NCBI GenBank assembly: GCA_002386405.1
Contig: DGIP01000103.1
Coordinates: 1-23,542, forward strand
Origin: Stenotrophomonas maltophilia
GTDB taxonomy: Bacteria; Pseudomonadota; Gammaproteobacteria; Xanthomonadales; Xanthomonadaceae
Reading direction: 5' to 3'
DNA length: 23,542 nucleotides
In this document: positions 8,817-16,670 of the stretch, piece after piece
Position numbering within the stretch: the first letter of the stretch is position 1
Layout of the letters: each line of letters begins with the position of its first letter
Made by a program: the position numbers and the translations under genes
The notes under the pieces: model-generated
Database searches by the model: none
Told to the model about the DNA's origin: nothing
What the model saw: only the letters and a program-made list of their open reading frames with translations

Positions 8817-10108
8817 AGAGAAGGATTCTTGAGGCGGTTCGCGCACTTCGCGGCGGGCCGGCTGCTCCGGTCAATCCGTCCATCTGGGCGGGTTACACCA
8901 GCGATGCATTGGCGTTGGCGCAGATCATCGATTGCGACGTCAGCAGTCTGTCCATGCAGCAGCAGCACCCCGAGCGGGTGGCCGCCGACCCGGCCAAGCG
9001 CGTGTGTGCCTGGTACCTGCCGTATTTCGACAACCCGTTCTATGGCGGTGTGATGACCATTCTCCGCCTGGCGGAGAACCTGAAGCGTCGTTTCGGCATG
9101 GAACAGCGGTTCCTGATCTGTGGCCAGGCCGATGCAGCGACCATGCAGGCCAGCCTGGGCTCGGCATTCCCCGGCCTGGCCGGCTGTGAGGTCATCGTGC
9201 TGGACAGCGCGGAGAAGATCCGCAGCATTCCGCCGTCGGATTATTCGGTCGCAACCCTGTGGACCACGGCCTACGTATTGCTTGATGTGCGCAATACCGG
9301 CCTGAAGTTCTACATGATGCAGGACTTCGAACCGGCGTTTTACCCGGCGGGCAGCACCTACGCACAGGCCGAACTGACCTACCGCTTCGGTTTCCTGGGG
9401 ATCTGCAATACCAAGACCCTCAAGGAAATCTACGAGCGCGATTATGGTGGCTCGGCCGTGTTGCTGCAGCCCAACGTGGACTCCAGCATCTTCCACCCCG
9501 ATGCCTCGGCCCGCGACGACAACGCCGCGGTGAAGCGCCTGTTCTACTACGCGCGCCCCGGCACCCCCCGCAACGCGTTCGAACTTGCCGCAGCCGCGCT
9601 GCGCAAGGTCAAGCAGCGCATGGGCGACCGCGTGCAGATCATCTGCGCCGGCACCGGCTGGGATCCGGCCGATTTCGGCCTGGCCGATGTCGTCGAGAGC
9701 GTCGGCCTGCTTCCCTACCGGGAAACGCCGAACCTCTACCGCAGCTGCCATGCGGGCTTCGTCATGATGATGACCAAGCACCCGTCCTACCTGCCGTTTG
9801 AACTGATGGCGTGCGGGACCACGGTGGTGACCAACTACAACGAGGCCAACACCTGGCTGCTGCGCGATGGCAGCAACTGCCTGTTGTCGCCGCCCACGGC
9901 GAACTGCCTGTCCGAAACACTGGTGTACGCGCTGGAGAACCATGCCGAACTGGCACACATGCGCGCCACCGCAAGCGATGAAATGCAGCATATGTCCAGC
10001 TGGGACGACAGCCTGGCACGTGTGGCTGAGTTCATGGAGGCGCCTGTTTTCGCGCCCGACTCGACCCTGCTGGGCAAGCGCTTCACGGCGCTGGCCGCGC
10101 GCGGCTGA
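8813..10108 (+). CDS. WsaF-like GT4 glycosyltransferase (probable rhamnosyltransferase)
   Basis: 431 residues with a GT-B fold. The N-terminal half has [17 protein letters not shown] (74-90) and the [15 protein letters not shown] block (167-181), which is characteristic of WsaF, the GT4 rhamnosyltransferase of Geobacillus S-layer glycan, and its relatives in rhamnan synthesis. The C-terminal half carries the retaining-GT E-rich motif around [11 protein letters not shown] (Glu330) and a DGSNCLL nucleotide-sugar segment. It most likely transfers a 6-deoxyhexose such as rhamnose from dTDP-rhamnose to the growing O-chain at the cytoplasmic membrane. The start overlaps the stop of the fusion gene as ATGA. 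Donor and linkage are inferred from family resemblance only. It is the last gene of the tightly coupled polysaccharide unit. Confidence 0.8.
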   Translation: MKRRILEAVRALRGGPAAPVNPSIWAGYTSDALALAQIIDCDVSSLSMQQQHPERVAADPAKRVCAWYLPYFDNPFYGGVMTILRLAENLKRRFGMEQRFLICGQADAATMQASLGSAFPGLAGCEVIVLDSAEKIRSIPPSDYSVATLWTTAYVLLDVRNTGLKFYMMQDFEPAFYPAGSTYAQAELTYRFGFLGICNTKTLKEIYERDYGGSAVLLQPNVDSSIFHPDASARDDNAAVKRLFYYARPGTPRNAFELAAAALRKVKQRMGDRVQIICAGTGWDPADFGLADVVESVGLLPYRETPNLYRSCHAGFVMMMTKHPSYLPFELMACGTTVVTNYNEANTWLLRDGSNCLLSPPTANCLSETLVYALENHAELAHMRATASDEMQHMSSWDDSLARVAEFMEAPVFAPDSTLLGKRFTALAARG

Positions 10109-10164
10109 GTGTTGCACCGGTTCAAACACATTCAATTCATTTCATTTACAGGGAGCAGGGTTCC

Positions 10165-10566
10165 ATGAAGAAGATCAGCGTTTCGTTCGCCGTTCCGGTG
10201 TTGCTGGCGCTTGCCGGTTGCGGCCAGTCCCCCACCGAGCGTGCGGCGGAAAACAACGAGCAGGCGGCGCCCGCCGCAGCGGCTGAAACCGCACCGGCCG
10301 CCGCACCGGCTGCCGCGCCCGCCGTGGAAACCCCGGCTGACAAGTACGAAGGCAAGGTCGTGCGCCGCCCGAGCAGCCAGGGTGGCAAGCAGGACGGCTG
10401 GTTCTACGTCACCGAAGGCAAGCGCTACTGGATCGTGGATTCGGGCTGGCTGAAGACCAAGAACCTGACCGCCAAGGACGTCATCGTGATCACCCCGGAA
10501 GAGCTGCAGGCCATTCCGGAAGACGCGCAGGCGCTGAGCAGCCCGAAGCCCGCAGCGGGCGGCTGA
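10165..10566 (+). CDS. Small predicted lipoprotein of unknown function
   Basis: 133 residues. A short basic N-terminus (MKK), a hydrophobic core and the lipobox LALAGC with the acylated Cys19 mark it as a lipoprotein. An Ala/Pro-rich linker (about 35-55) is followed by a compact C-terminal domain with GWFYVTEGKRYWIVDSGWLK, rich in aromatic residues. A GGAGCAGGG stretch about 7 bases before the ATG gives a good ribosome site. It lies between the coupled glycosyltransferase unit and the GT-C-like pair, separated by a comparatively AT-rich 56-base spacer (10109-10164), so it may have its own promoter. The residue after the lipidated Cys is Gly, not Asp, which would favour sorting to the outer membrane if the E. 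coli +2 rule applies. I do not recognise the C-terminal domain. Confidence 0.8.
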   Translation: MKKISVSFAVPVLLALAGCGQSPTERAAENNEQAAPAAAAETAPAAAPAAAPAVETPADKYEGKVVRRPSSQGGKQDGWFYVTEGKRYWIVDSGWLKTKNLTAKDVIVITPEELQAIPEDAQALSSPKPAAGG

Positions 10567-10584
10567 TCACCGGACGCCCTGACG

Positions 10585-12204
10585 ATGCTGCCTGCCCCTA
10601 CGATGTACCGTAACGTCCGGCAGCAACTGATCGCGGCGGCCCGCACTCCCCTGGGAGTGCTGGCCGCTGCGAGCGTTGTCGCACTTTTCATGACCGCACT
10701 GCGGGTCGACCACTGGCGTGGCCTGGTCGGACGCATGCTCTGGGCCGAAGACGGGCACGTCTTCATCCTGGGTGCGATACAGCACGGCCCTGCCGCCGTC
10801 CTGACCCCTTATGCAGGTTACCTGCACCTCTATCCGCGCATCGCCGCGTGGTTGGCCACCAGCCTCGACATCCAGCTGCTGGCACCCCTGCTGGGTGCAG
10901 CCTGGCTGATCGCGTACTGCCTCACCGCCTATGTCTGCGTGCAGCGCCTGCGCGGCGTCGGCGCCAACCTGCCCACCGCCCTGCTGTTCCTGGTGCCGTT
11001 GGGCCTGTTGCCGACCACCCCGGAAACGCTGTTCACCATCACCAATGCGCAGTGGTACCTCGCCATCGGCCTGGCCGCCTGTGCGTTGCTGCCGCCGCGG
11101 GAGGGTCCGGACCGCTGGCCCTACCTGGCCTTCGCCGCGCTCACCGCGCTGACCGGACCGTTCTGCATCATCGTGCTGCCGGCCGCTGTCCTGCAGGTGA
11201 TGCTGCTGCGCAACTTCAGGGAACGGCAGTGGATGCTGGTGGTGCTGCTGGTCGGCTCGCTCATCCAGCTGTCCTTCTTCGTCGACTCGGACCGGCTCGC
11301 CGCCGCGGCCAATCGCGATCCCGCAGCCTGGCTGCAGGGGCTGGTGTCGTTCTTCACCTTCGGCTCGCATCGCCGCCTGATGCTGCTGGGGGCCCTGCTG
11401 TTCTGGGGCGCGGCCGTCGTGGCGACCGTTCGCCTGGTGGTGCTGCAGGGCCTGAAGTCCAGGCAGCTGCTGGTGACGGTGACCCTGTTCGCGGCCGCCG
11501 GCCTGTTCGCCGTGGCAGGGTTCTACGCCATGCGCGACCAGCCCCAGGTGGCATCGCCGATGGGTTGGGGCGCGCGCTACTTCGTGATTCCCTATGCGGT
11601 GGCACTGCTGGCGACGCTGGTGGCCTGCCTGGGCACCCGCGTGCTGCTGGCCACCGCGCTCGGCGCCTTCATGCTGGTGGGCGTGCTGGGCTACCAGCGG
11701 CTCAATCGCTCGGACCTGCACTACACGCGCTTCATTGAATTCGCCGAGGCGCGCGGTGAGGTATTCGTCCCGATCAATCCGCAGTTCGAGACGTTCCGGG
11801 GCGGTTTCCAGCTCGAGCTGCCCGCCGCGTCGGGCGGCGTGGAACGGCGCAGGGTCGATCCGCGCACGGCCATCGTGCAGTCCTGCGATGCCGACGGCAA
11901 ATGGCGGCATGCCGTGCCTGCCGCCGCCATTGGTTGCCCGGCCGGCACCCGCACGCTGGGCATCGACATGCGCATGGAGCTGCCCACGGCATCGACCGCC
12001 GGCGCCCGCTGGGCTTCCAGCGACGCCAGGGGCGAGCCGCCGCTGGCCATGGCCTATCCCGCCGGTGCCTCGCTGGCGCAGTTCGCGTTGTCCGCGCCGG
12101 CGTCGGCCAGTGACGACCTGCTGATTTCGGTGCCGGGCGATGCAGGCGAACAGACCATCAAGTCGCTGGAGTTCTTCTGCATCACCGGGGGCAGCGCCGA
12201 CTGA
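10585..12204 (+). CDS. Multi-pass membrane protein, putative GT-C glycosyltransferase, copy 1
   Basis: 539 residues. About nine to ten hydrophobic spans occupy residues 20-375, followed by a ~160-residue soluble C-terminal domain ending in SLEFFC. The first extracytoplasmic loop holds LWAEDGHVF with the acidic pair Glu55-Asp56, then PYAGYLHLYPR; an acidic residue in the first loop after TM1 is the usual catalytic-base position of GT-C enzymes using polyprenyl-phosphate sugars. Multi-TM core plus periplasmic tail resembles arabinofuranosyltransferases in outline, not in alignable detail. It would act at the periplasmic face, using a lipid-linked sugar made by the convergent minus-strand operon. 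It is a clear paralogue of the next gene. The start could also be the ATG at 10603. GT-C is inference; O-antigen polymerase is an alternative. Confidence 0.7.
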   Translation: MLPAPTMYRNVRQQLIAAARTPLGVLAAASVVALFMTALRVDHWRGLVGRMLWAEDGHVFILGAIQHGPAAVLTPYAGYLHLYPRIAAWLATSLDIQLLAPLLGAAWLIAYCLTAYVCVQRLRGVGANLPTALLFLVPLGLLPTTPETLFTITNAQWYLAIGLAACALLPPREGPDRWPYLAFAALTALTGPFCIIVLPAAVLQVMLLRNFRERQWMLVVLLVGSLIQLSFFVDSDRLAAAANRDPAAWLQGLVSFFTFGSHRRLMLLGALLFWGAAVVATVRLVVLQGLKSRQLLVTVTLFAAAGLFAVAGFYAMRDQPQVASPMGWGARYFVIPYAVALLATLVACLGTRVLLATALGAFMLVGVLGYQRLNRSDLHYTRFIEFAEARGEVFVPINPQFETFRGGFQLELPAASGGVERRRVDPRTAIVQSCDADGKWRHAVPAAAIGCPAGTRTLGIDMRMELPTASTAGARWASSDARGEPPLAMAYPAGASLAQFALSAPASASDDLLISVPGDAGEQTIKSLEFFCITGGSAD

Positions 12205-12207
12205 ATC

Positions 12208-12237
12208 CCCCGGCGTGATGGCCTCATCACGCCGGGG
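12208..12237 (+). terminator. Perfect 13-bp hairpin after GT-C copy 1, no T-tract
   Basis: CCCCGGCGTGATG (12208-12220) pairs perfectly with CATCACGCCGGGG (12225-12237) around the four-base loop GCCT. It begins three bases after the stop codon of the first GT-C-like gene. A very stable GC-rich stem at this place fits a transcription terminator or mRNA 3'-end stabiliser, but no run of T follows on either strand, so classical rho-independent termination is not assured. It could uncouple the second copy from the upstream operon. Confidence 0.45.
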
Positions 12238-12356
12238 TGCCCGGTCGACTGCTAGCGTCCGCGAACTGTCACCCGTTGCCCACGCAACGGGCGGCAAGGG
12301 AGGGGCTGCGGGATCGTCCGGAGGGCGTAATGGGGCGGCGGCAGCTCGACGCTAAC

Positions 12357-12388
12357 CAGCGGGGGTCTGATCGCCGGAGGCATGCACG
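12357..12388 (+). repeat. Relic of the tandem duplication upstream of GT-C copy 2
   Basis: Aligned without gaps to 10553-10584, the 32 bases just before the first copy's ATG, 24 of 32 positions agree. The shared part includes the CAGCGGG...CTGATC...CCGGA run. In the first copy that run is the 3' end and stop codon of the lipoprotein gene. The left end of the duplicated unit therefore seems to lie inside the lipoprotein coding end, and similarity stops abruptly upstream of 12357. The GGAGG at 12377-12381 region serves as ribosome site for copy 2. Confidence 0.45.
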
Positions 12389-14476
12389 ATGCTGCCTGTT
12401 CCCAGGAATGGACGTAGTTTCCAGCAGCGGTTGATGTCTGCTGTTGGCAGCCCGATCGGCGTGCTGGCCGTGGCCGGCCCGGTGGCCATCGGCATGGCGC
12501 TGCTGAGGGTGGATGGGTGGGACAGCCTGCCAGGACGCATGCTCTGGGCCGAAGACGGACATGTCTTCATCACCGGGGCACTGCAGGACGGCGTGGGTGC
12601 ACTGCTGACGCCGTATGCCGGATACCTGCACCTGTTTCCACGGCTGGCGGCGTGGCTGGCCACAAGCGTCAACATCCACCTGCTGGCGCCGCTGCTGGGC
12701 GCCGCCTGGTTGGCCGCGTACTGCGCCACTGCGCTGATCTGCGTGCAGCGGCTGCGCGCGGTGGGGGCCAGGCTGTCCACCGCCCTGCTGTACCTGGTTC
12801 CACTGGGGATGTTGCCTACCTCATCCGAGACCCTGTTCACGGTCACCAATGCGCAGTGGTACCTCGGTATCGGCCTGACCGCCTGCGCGTTGATCCCACC
12901 CCGGCAGGAGCGCGACAGCTGGCGCTCGCTGGTTTTTGCCGCGGTGGCGTCGCTGACCGGGCCGTTCTGCATCATTCTCCTGCCGATCGCGGTGCTGCAG
13001 ACCGTCCTGTTGCGCAATGCCGCTGCGCGCCAGCACATGCTGGTCGTGCTGCTGGTGGGAGCGTGCTTCCAGCTGTCGTTCTTCGTCGAATCAGACCGCA
13101 TGGCGGCCGCCTTCAACCGCGATCCCGCTGCATGGCTGCAGGGCCTGCGGGCATTCGCCACGTTCGCATTGCCTTCCCGTGCGGTGCAGCTCGCCGCCGT
13201 CGTGTTCTGGGGGGCGGCGTTGGCGGCCTTCGGCGGGTTGGCGCTGCGGCAGGGTGCGGGTAACCGGCAGGTGGTGGTCTCGGCCAGCCTGTTCGCCGCC
13301 ACCGCCCTGTTCGCCGCCGCCGGATACTATGCGATGCGCGAGCAGCCGCAGCTGGCCTCGCCGCTGGGCTGGGGCGCACGCTACTTCGTCATTCCCTATG
13401 CCGTCGCACTGCTGGCCGCCATCGTCGCCAGCCTGGGCAACCGGCTGCTGCTGTTCACCACGATGGCAGCCTTCGTGGTGGTATGCGCGTTGAGCTACCA
13501 GAAGCTGGGCCGTGCGGACCTGCGGTACGCGCCCTACATCGCGTTCGCCGAGGCGCACGGGAAGGTGCTGGTTCCCATCAACCCGCAGTTCGACTCCTTC
13601 CGTGGGGGCTTCCAGCTGGACCTGCCGGTGCCACCGGGCCGCATGACCTCGCACGCCGTGGATCCGCGGCAGGTGCAGCTCCGCGAAGTGGATGGCGCCC
13701 TGCTGCGCGTCATCCGCTCCGCTGATATCGGGTGCCCGCTCGGCACGGGCACGCTGGGCATCGAGGCGCAGATGGTGCTGCAGAAGGCATCGAACGCCCT
13801 GGTCCGCTGGAAATCCGAGGAAGGCACCGCGCAGGGCTCGCTGGCACTGGCCTACCCGGAAGGACCCTCGCTTGCGCAGTTCGCCGTGCCCCATGCAGCA
13901 GGGGATGACGACGAGCTGATCATCTCGCTGGCAGCCGAGGCGGGCAGGGACGCGATCGGCTCGCTTGAATTCTTCTGCATTCCCGGCGTTCCTTCAACGT
14001 CCGGCGCGGAACGACAGGTGCTTGTGCCCGAGGTAGCTGGTGACGACCGGCACGGCCACGCCCACGGCATGCGCCAGGGTGTCGTTGTGGAAGTCGATCG
14101 ACAGCGCCGGCAGCAGCCAGCGCGCAAGCAGCAGGCTGATCGCAATGGTCTGCAGCACGGCGGCCACGTTGACCAGGATGAACCAGCCTGCCTGGCGGTG
14201 CATGCCGCTGCTGGATTTCTCGAACACGAACTGCCGGTTCAGGACGAAGGCGGTGACCATGCCCAGGCAGTACGCGATGACGATCGCAGGTACGTAGTGC
14301 AGCCAGTGGCTGAGCACGATCCGCGAGCCGAAGTTGACGCCGGCGGCAATGCCGCCGGCAACCAGGAACAGCAGGAACTGGCGGCTGATCACGCGGACGG
14401 GGTTCCCTGCATGGCCACGCGGGCCAGCGTGGCGCCCACGTCGATGCTCTCGTTGATCGAGCGATCTTCCGGGTAG
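12389..14476 (+). CDS. Putative GT-C membrane glycosyltransferase, copy 2, with read-through antisense tail
   Basis: As read, 695 residues. Residues 1 to about 533 are collinear with copy 1: same Glu55-Asp56 in LWAEDGHVF, same PYAGYLHLFPR, same TNAQWYLGIGL, GWGARYFVIPYAVALL and terminal SLEFFC. Where copy 1 stops a few residues later, copy 2 has no stop and runs on for ~160 residues. That tail is complementary to the entire gtrA gene and to the last ~88 bases of the FAD-oxidoreductase gene. Its Gln/His/Arg-rich composition is that of an antisense frame, without hydrophobic segments, so it is probably not selected protein. A good ribosome site (GGAGG, about 8 bases from the ATG) is present. 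Function as for copy 1; the two may differ in acceptor or linkage. A base error near 13985 would move the end to about 14036 or 14041. Confidence 0.68.
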   Translation: MLPVPRNGRSFQQRLMSAVGSPIGVLAVAGPVAIGMALLRVDGWDSLPGRMLWAEDGHVFITGALQDGVGALLTPYAGYLHLFPRLAAWLATSVNIHLLAPLLGAAWLAAYCATALICVQRLRAVGARLSTALLYLVPLGMLPTSSETLFTVTNAQWYLGIGLTACALIPPRQERDSWRSLVFAAVASLTGPFCIILLPIAVLQTVLLRNAAARQHMLVVLLVGACFQLSFFVESDRMAAAFNRDPAAWLQGLRAFATFALPSRAVQLAAVVFWGAALAAFGGLALRQGAGNRQVVVSASLFAATALFAAAGYYAMREQPQLASPLGWGARYFVIPYAVALLAAIVASLGNRLLLFTTMAAFVVVCALSYQKLGRADLRYAPYIAFAEAHGKVLVPINPQFDSFRGGFQLDLPVPPGRMTSHAVDPRQVQLREVDGALLRVIRSADIGCPLGTGTLGIEAQMVLQKASNALVRWKSEEGTAQGSLALAYPEGPSLAQFAVPHAAGDDDELIISLAAEAGRDAIGSLEFFCIPGVPSTSGAERQVLVPEVAGDDRHGHAHGMRQGVVVEVDRQRRQQPARKQQADRNGLQHGGHVDQDEPACLAVHAAAGFLEHELPVQDEGGDHAQAVRDDDRRYVVQPVAEHDPRAEVDAGGNAAGNQEQQELAADHADGVPCMATRASVAPTSMLSLIERSSG
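13994..14392 (-). CDS. GtrA-family membrane protein (lipid-linked sugar translocation)
   Basis: 132 residues from a GTG start that shares GTGA with the stop of the preceding FAD-oxidoreductase gene; a longer frame reaching back to 14683 lies inside that gene and is rejected. Four hydrophobic spans and the FVLNRQFVFE motif with a following soluble loop are typical of GtrA/DPMS_2 proteins, as is the size. Family members help move or present polyprenyl-phosphate sugars across the inner membrane; GtrA of Shigella phages does so for glucose, and mycobacterial Rv3789, next to dprE1-dprE2, is a GtrA protein tied to decaprenyl-phosphoryl-arabinose use. Here too it closes an operon with DprE1/DprE2-like genes. 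An AGGGA about 10 bases upstream may be the ribosome site. It is completely overlapped in antisense by the extended GT-C copy 2 frame. Confidence 0.85.
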   Translation of the reverse strand: MISRQFLLFLVAGGIAAGVNFGSRIVLSHWLHYVPAIVIAYCLGMVTAFVLNRQFVFEKSSSGMHRQAGWFILVNVAAVLQTIAISLLLARWLLPALSIDFHNDTLAHAVGVAVPVVTSYLGHKHLSFRAGR

Positions 14477-15696
14477 TAGTACGCCGTGTCGGCCATGAAG
14501 AAGCCCGGCAACGGGGTCTGCATGGGCGGCAGCATTTCCTGGAAGCCCGGCGGGCAGATGGTCTGCGCGTACTCGTAGCGGTGGCAATGGGTGGCACGGA
14601 TCCACTCCGGCTTGAACGCCGGGTTGATCATCGGCAGGTAACTGATCACTTCGTCGATCAGCTGCTGGTTGCTCCACTGCCACTTCGGGTGGGTCTTGGG
14701 CATGTAGTACGGCGCGTACACGATGTGCTCGCCCGGCCCGTTGCCCGGATTGAGGTTGCTGTACTCGATCAGGCCGGGGATGGCGATTCGCTCATCGCTG
14801 ATGTTCATCCAGAAGTTCTCGCTCACCGGCTGCGAGAGCTTGAGGATCACGCACGCCACCGGAATGTTCTCGATCGCCGCCACCTGGCGCGAGAACGCCT
14901 CGGGCAGCGCCGGCACCATCGCCGGCACGTACTGGATCGGCGCGGTGGAGACCACGCCGTCGTAAGGCTGGTCGCCGGCGGTGGTGCGCACGCCGGTGGC
15001 ACGGGTGCCATCGGAGGTGACCTGCTCGATCGGCTGGCCGAGCAGGATGTTGCCGCCCAGGCGGCGCACCTCGTCGGCCATCTTCTGCAGCAACACCGCA
15101 GAACCCCCTTCCAGGTAGCCCATGCTCTCGTTGAACAGGTTGCGCCGCGACAGCGCCACGCGCTTGATGCGGGTGCCGATCCACGAGGCGGAAAGGTCGT
15201 TCTGGAACTCGAAGAACTTCAGCGCGAAGGCCTTCTCCCACATCACCTTGTAGGCCTTCGGGCCGATCCAGCGGGTGATCCAGTCGCGCGCGTTTTCCTT
15301 GTCCAGCGCGGTCCAGTCCTTGATGCCCTTGGTGTGCATCACGTGCAGCGCGTAGCGGACCTTGTCGACCAGGCCCAGGTGCGGGAAGCCCAGCAGCGCG
15401 AACGGCGTGCCCCACTTGTGCAGCTTGCCCTGGTAGTAATACCCCATCTTGGTATCGGTCCAGTGCAGGCGGTCGGCGAGCTTGAGCTCGTCGAGCAGCG
15501 CGAACAGCGGGTAGTCGGTCTTGCAGATGAAATGGTAATAGCGCTCGATGCGCAGGCCGTCGAAATCGAAGTCGGCCGACATTCCGCCGATGCGGTCATC
15601 GCGCTCGTACACGTCGACCTGGTGGCCCTGCTTGAGCAGCTCAAGTGCTGCCATGAGGCCCATGGGGCCGCTGCCGATGATGGCGAAATTGCTCAT
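14389..15696 (-). CDS. FAD-dependent amine-oxidase/UGM-like oxidoreductase
   Basis: 435 residues. The N-terminus is a Rossmann FAD-binding motif (IIGSGPMGLMAAL, 6-18; acidic Glu31 at the end of strand 2; DRIGGMS at 34-40), as in the protoporphyrinogen-oxidase/amine-oxidase/UDP-galactopyranose-mutase group (COG1232). The C-terminal FFMADTAYYYPEDRSINESI segment is the second FAD contact with the helix that follows. The middle, including a YYHFICKTDYPLF block, is the substrate region and is not assigned. Such proteins often sit in polysaccharide loci, where they may oxidise, isomerise or ring-contract a sugar intermediate. It lies between the SDR (28-base gap) and gtrA (4-base overlap) in the pentofuranose operon, so a lipid-linked or nucleotide sugar is the likely substrate. 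The reaction is unknown. Confidence 0.8.
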   Translation of the reverse strand: MSNFAIIGSGPMGLMAALELLKQGHQVDVYERDDRIGGMSADFDFDGLRIERYYHFICKTDYPLFALLDELKLADRLHWTDTKMGYYYQGKLHKWGTPFALLGFPHLGLVDKVRYALHVMHTKGIKDWTALDKENARDWITRWIGPKAYKVMWEKAFALKFFEFQNDLSASWIGTRIKRVALSRRNLFNESMGYLEGGSAVLLQKMADEVRRLGGNILLGQPIEQVTSDGTRATGVRTTAGDQPYDGVVSTAPIQYVPAMVPALPEAFSRQVAAIENIPVACVILKLSQPVSENFWMNISDERIAIPGLIEYSNLNPGNGPGEHIVYAPYYMPKTHPKWQWSNQQLIDEVISYLPMINPAFKPEWIRATHCHRYEYAQTICPPGFQEMLPPMQTPLPGFFMADTAYYYPEDRSINESIDVGATLARVAMQGTPSA

Positions 15697-15724
15697 GCGC
15701 GTTGTCTTCCGTCTATGCGTGTGG

Positions 15725-16669
15725 TCAGCGCTTCAGCACGATATGGCTGTAGCGCGGGTCGGTATAGCTCTCGCGGATCGCGTCTTCGAACGGCGTCTGG
15801 CGGACCCCGAACACGGCCTCGGTATCCACGCCCTTGAAGTCGTCGCCGGCGCTGAGCGCCTTGAGCTGGTCGGCGGTGAACGGCGGCTTGGAGCTGAACA
15901 GCGCGAACGTGCGCAGCAGGAAGCCGAAGAAGCCGATCGGAATGTGGACGATCACCGTGTGCAGGTTCTTGACCCGCTTGATCGTGCGGATGATGTCCAC
16001 GTAGTCAACGCGGGTATCGCCGACGATGTCGAACACCTGGCCGTCCGGCTCGGTCTCCACGCACCTGGCAATGCAGCGGCAGAAGTCACGCTCGTACAGC
16101 GGCTGGCGCATGAAGCGGCCATCGCCGGGAATCGGGAACACCGGCGTGCGCGCCATGAAGCGCGACAGCCAGCCCAGGTGCTTGGGGTCGAACCAGCCGA
16201 ACATCAGCGTCGGGCGCAGCACGCAGTGGCGTTGGCCGCTGGCCACCACCATCTGTTCCTGCTCGCGCTTGGTGTTGGTGTAATCGTCCACCGCCACCGA
16301 GTTCACCACCGACGAGCTGATGTGCACCATGTACGGCACGTTCGCGGCCTGGGTGGCGGCCAGCACGTGCCGGGTGGCGGTCAGGTTGTTGCGGACGAAC
16401 AGGTCGGTGGTCTTGCCGGTGATCTGCGCGTGCAGCTGCACCACGCAGGCGGCGCCGTCGAACTCGGCCGCCCACGGGCCCGGCTCGGCCAGGTCGGCCT
16501 CGACGGTGCGCACGTCGGCATGCAGCCCACGCAGGATCGCGAGGTTGTGCGCGTGCTTGTCGATGGCCACCAGCTGGGTATAGCCCTGCTGCTTGAGCTC
16601 GACGATCAGGTTCTGGCCCACCAGCCCGGCCGCACCGGTGATGACGATCTTGGCGTGCTTGTCGGTCAT
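15725..16669 (-). CDS. NAD-dependent epimerase/dehydratase-like SDR
   Basis: 314 residues, extended short-chain dehydrogenase/reductase fold. The N-terminal nucleotide-binding motif is TGAAGLVG (Gly12, Gly15, Gly18), and the catalytic pair is Tyr130-Lys134 in DDYTNTK, preceded by the HISSS strand that supplies the serine. A LRPTLMFG segment and a C-terminal substrate region follow, with a hydrophobic stretch HIPIGFFGFLLRTFALF near 240 that could rest on a membrane, as in lipid-linked substrates. It starts one base after the DprE2-like stop. With the FAD protein it forms a pair with no counterpart in the minimal mycobacterial DprE set, suggesting a further sugar modification. Substrate is not known. 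Confidence 0.82.
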   Translation of the reverse strand: MTDKHAKIVITGAAGLVGQNLIVELKQQGYTQLVAIDKHAHNLAILRGLHADVRTVEADLAEPGPWAAEFDGAACVVQLHAQITGKTTDLFVRNNLTATRHVLAATQAANVPYMVHISSSVVNSVAVDDYTNTKREQEQMVVASGQRHCVLRPTLMFGWFDPKHLGWLSRFMARTPVFPIPGDGRFMRQPLYERDFCRCIARCVETEPDGQVFDIVGDTRVDYVDIIRTIKRVKNLHTVIVHIPIGFFGFLLRTFALFSSKPPFTADQLKALSAGDDFKGVDTEAVFGVRQTPFEDAIRESYTDPRYSHIVLKR

Positions 16670-16670
16670 G

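Noticed and set aside
2828..14476. Wzx/Wzy-dependent O-antigen system
   Set aside because: A complete Wzm/Wzt pair is present and no Wzx-like flippase was found; the GT-C-like proteins could be confused with Wzy but are paired and have the acidic first-loop motif.
14393..14683. Longer GtrA start inside the FAD gene
   Set aside because: The added 97 residues are an alternative-frame reading of the FAD oxidoreductase gene; the GTG at 14392 gives a standard GtrA length with GTGA overlap.
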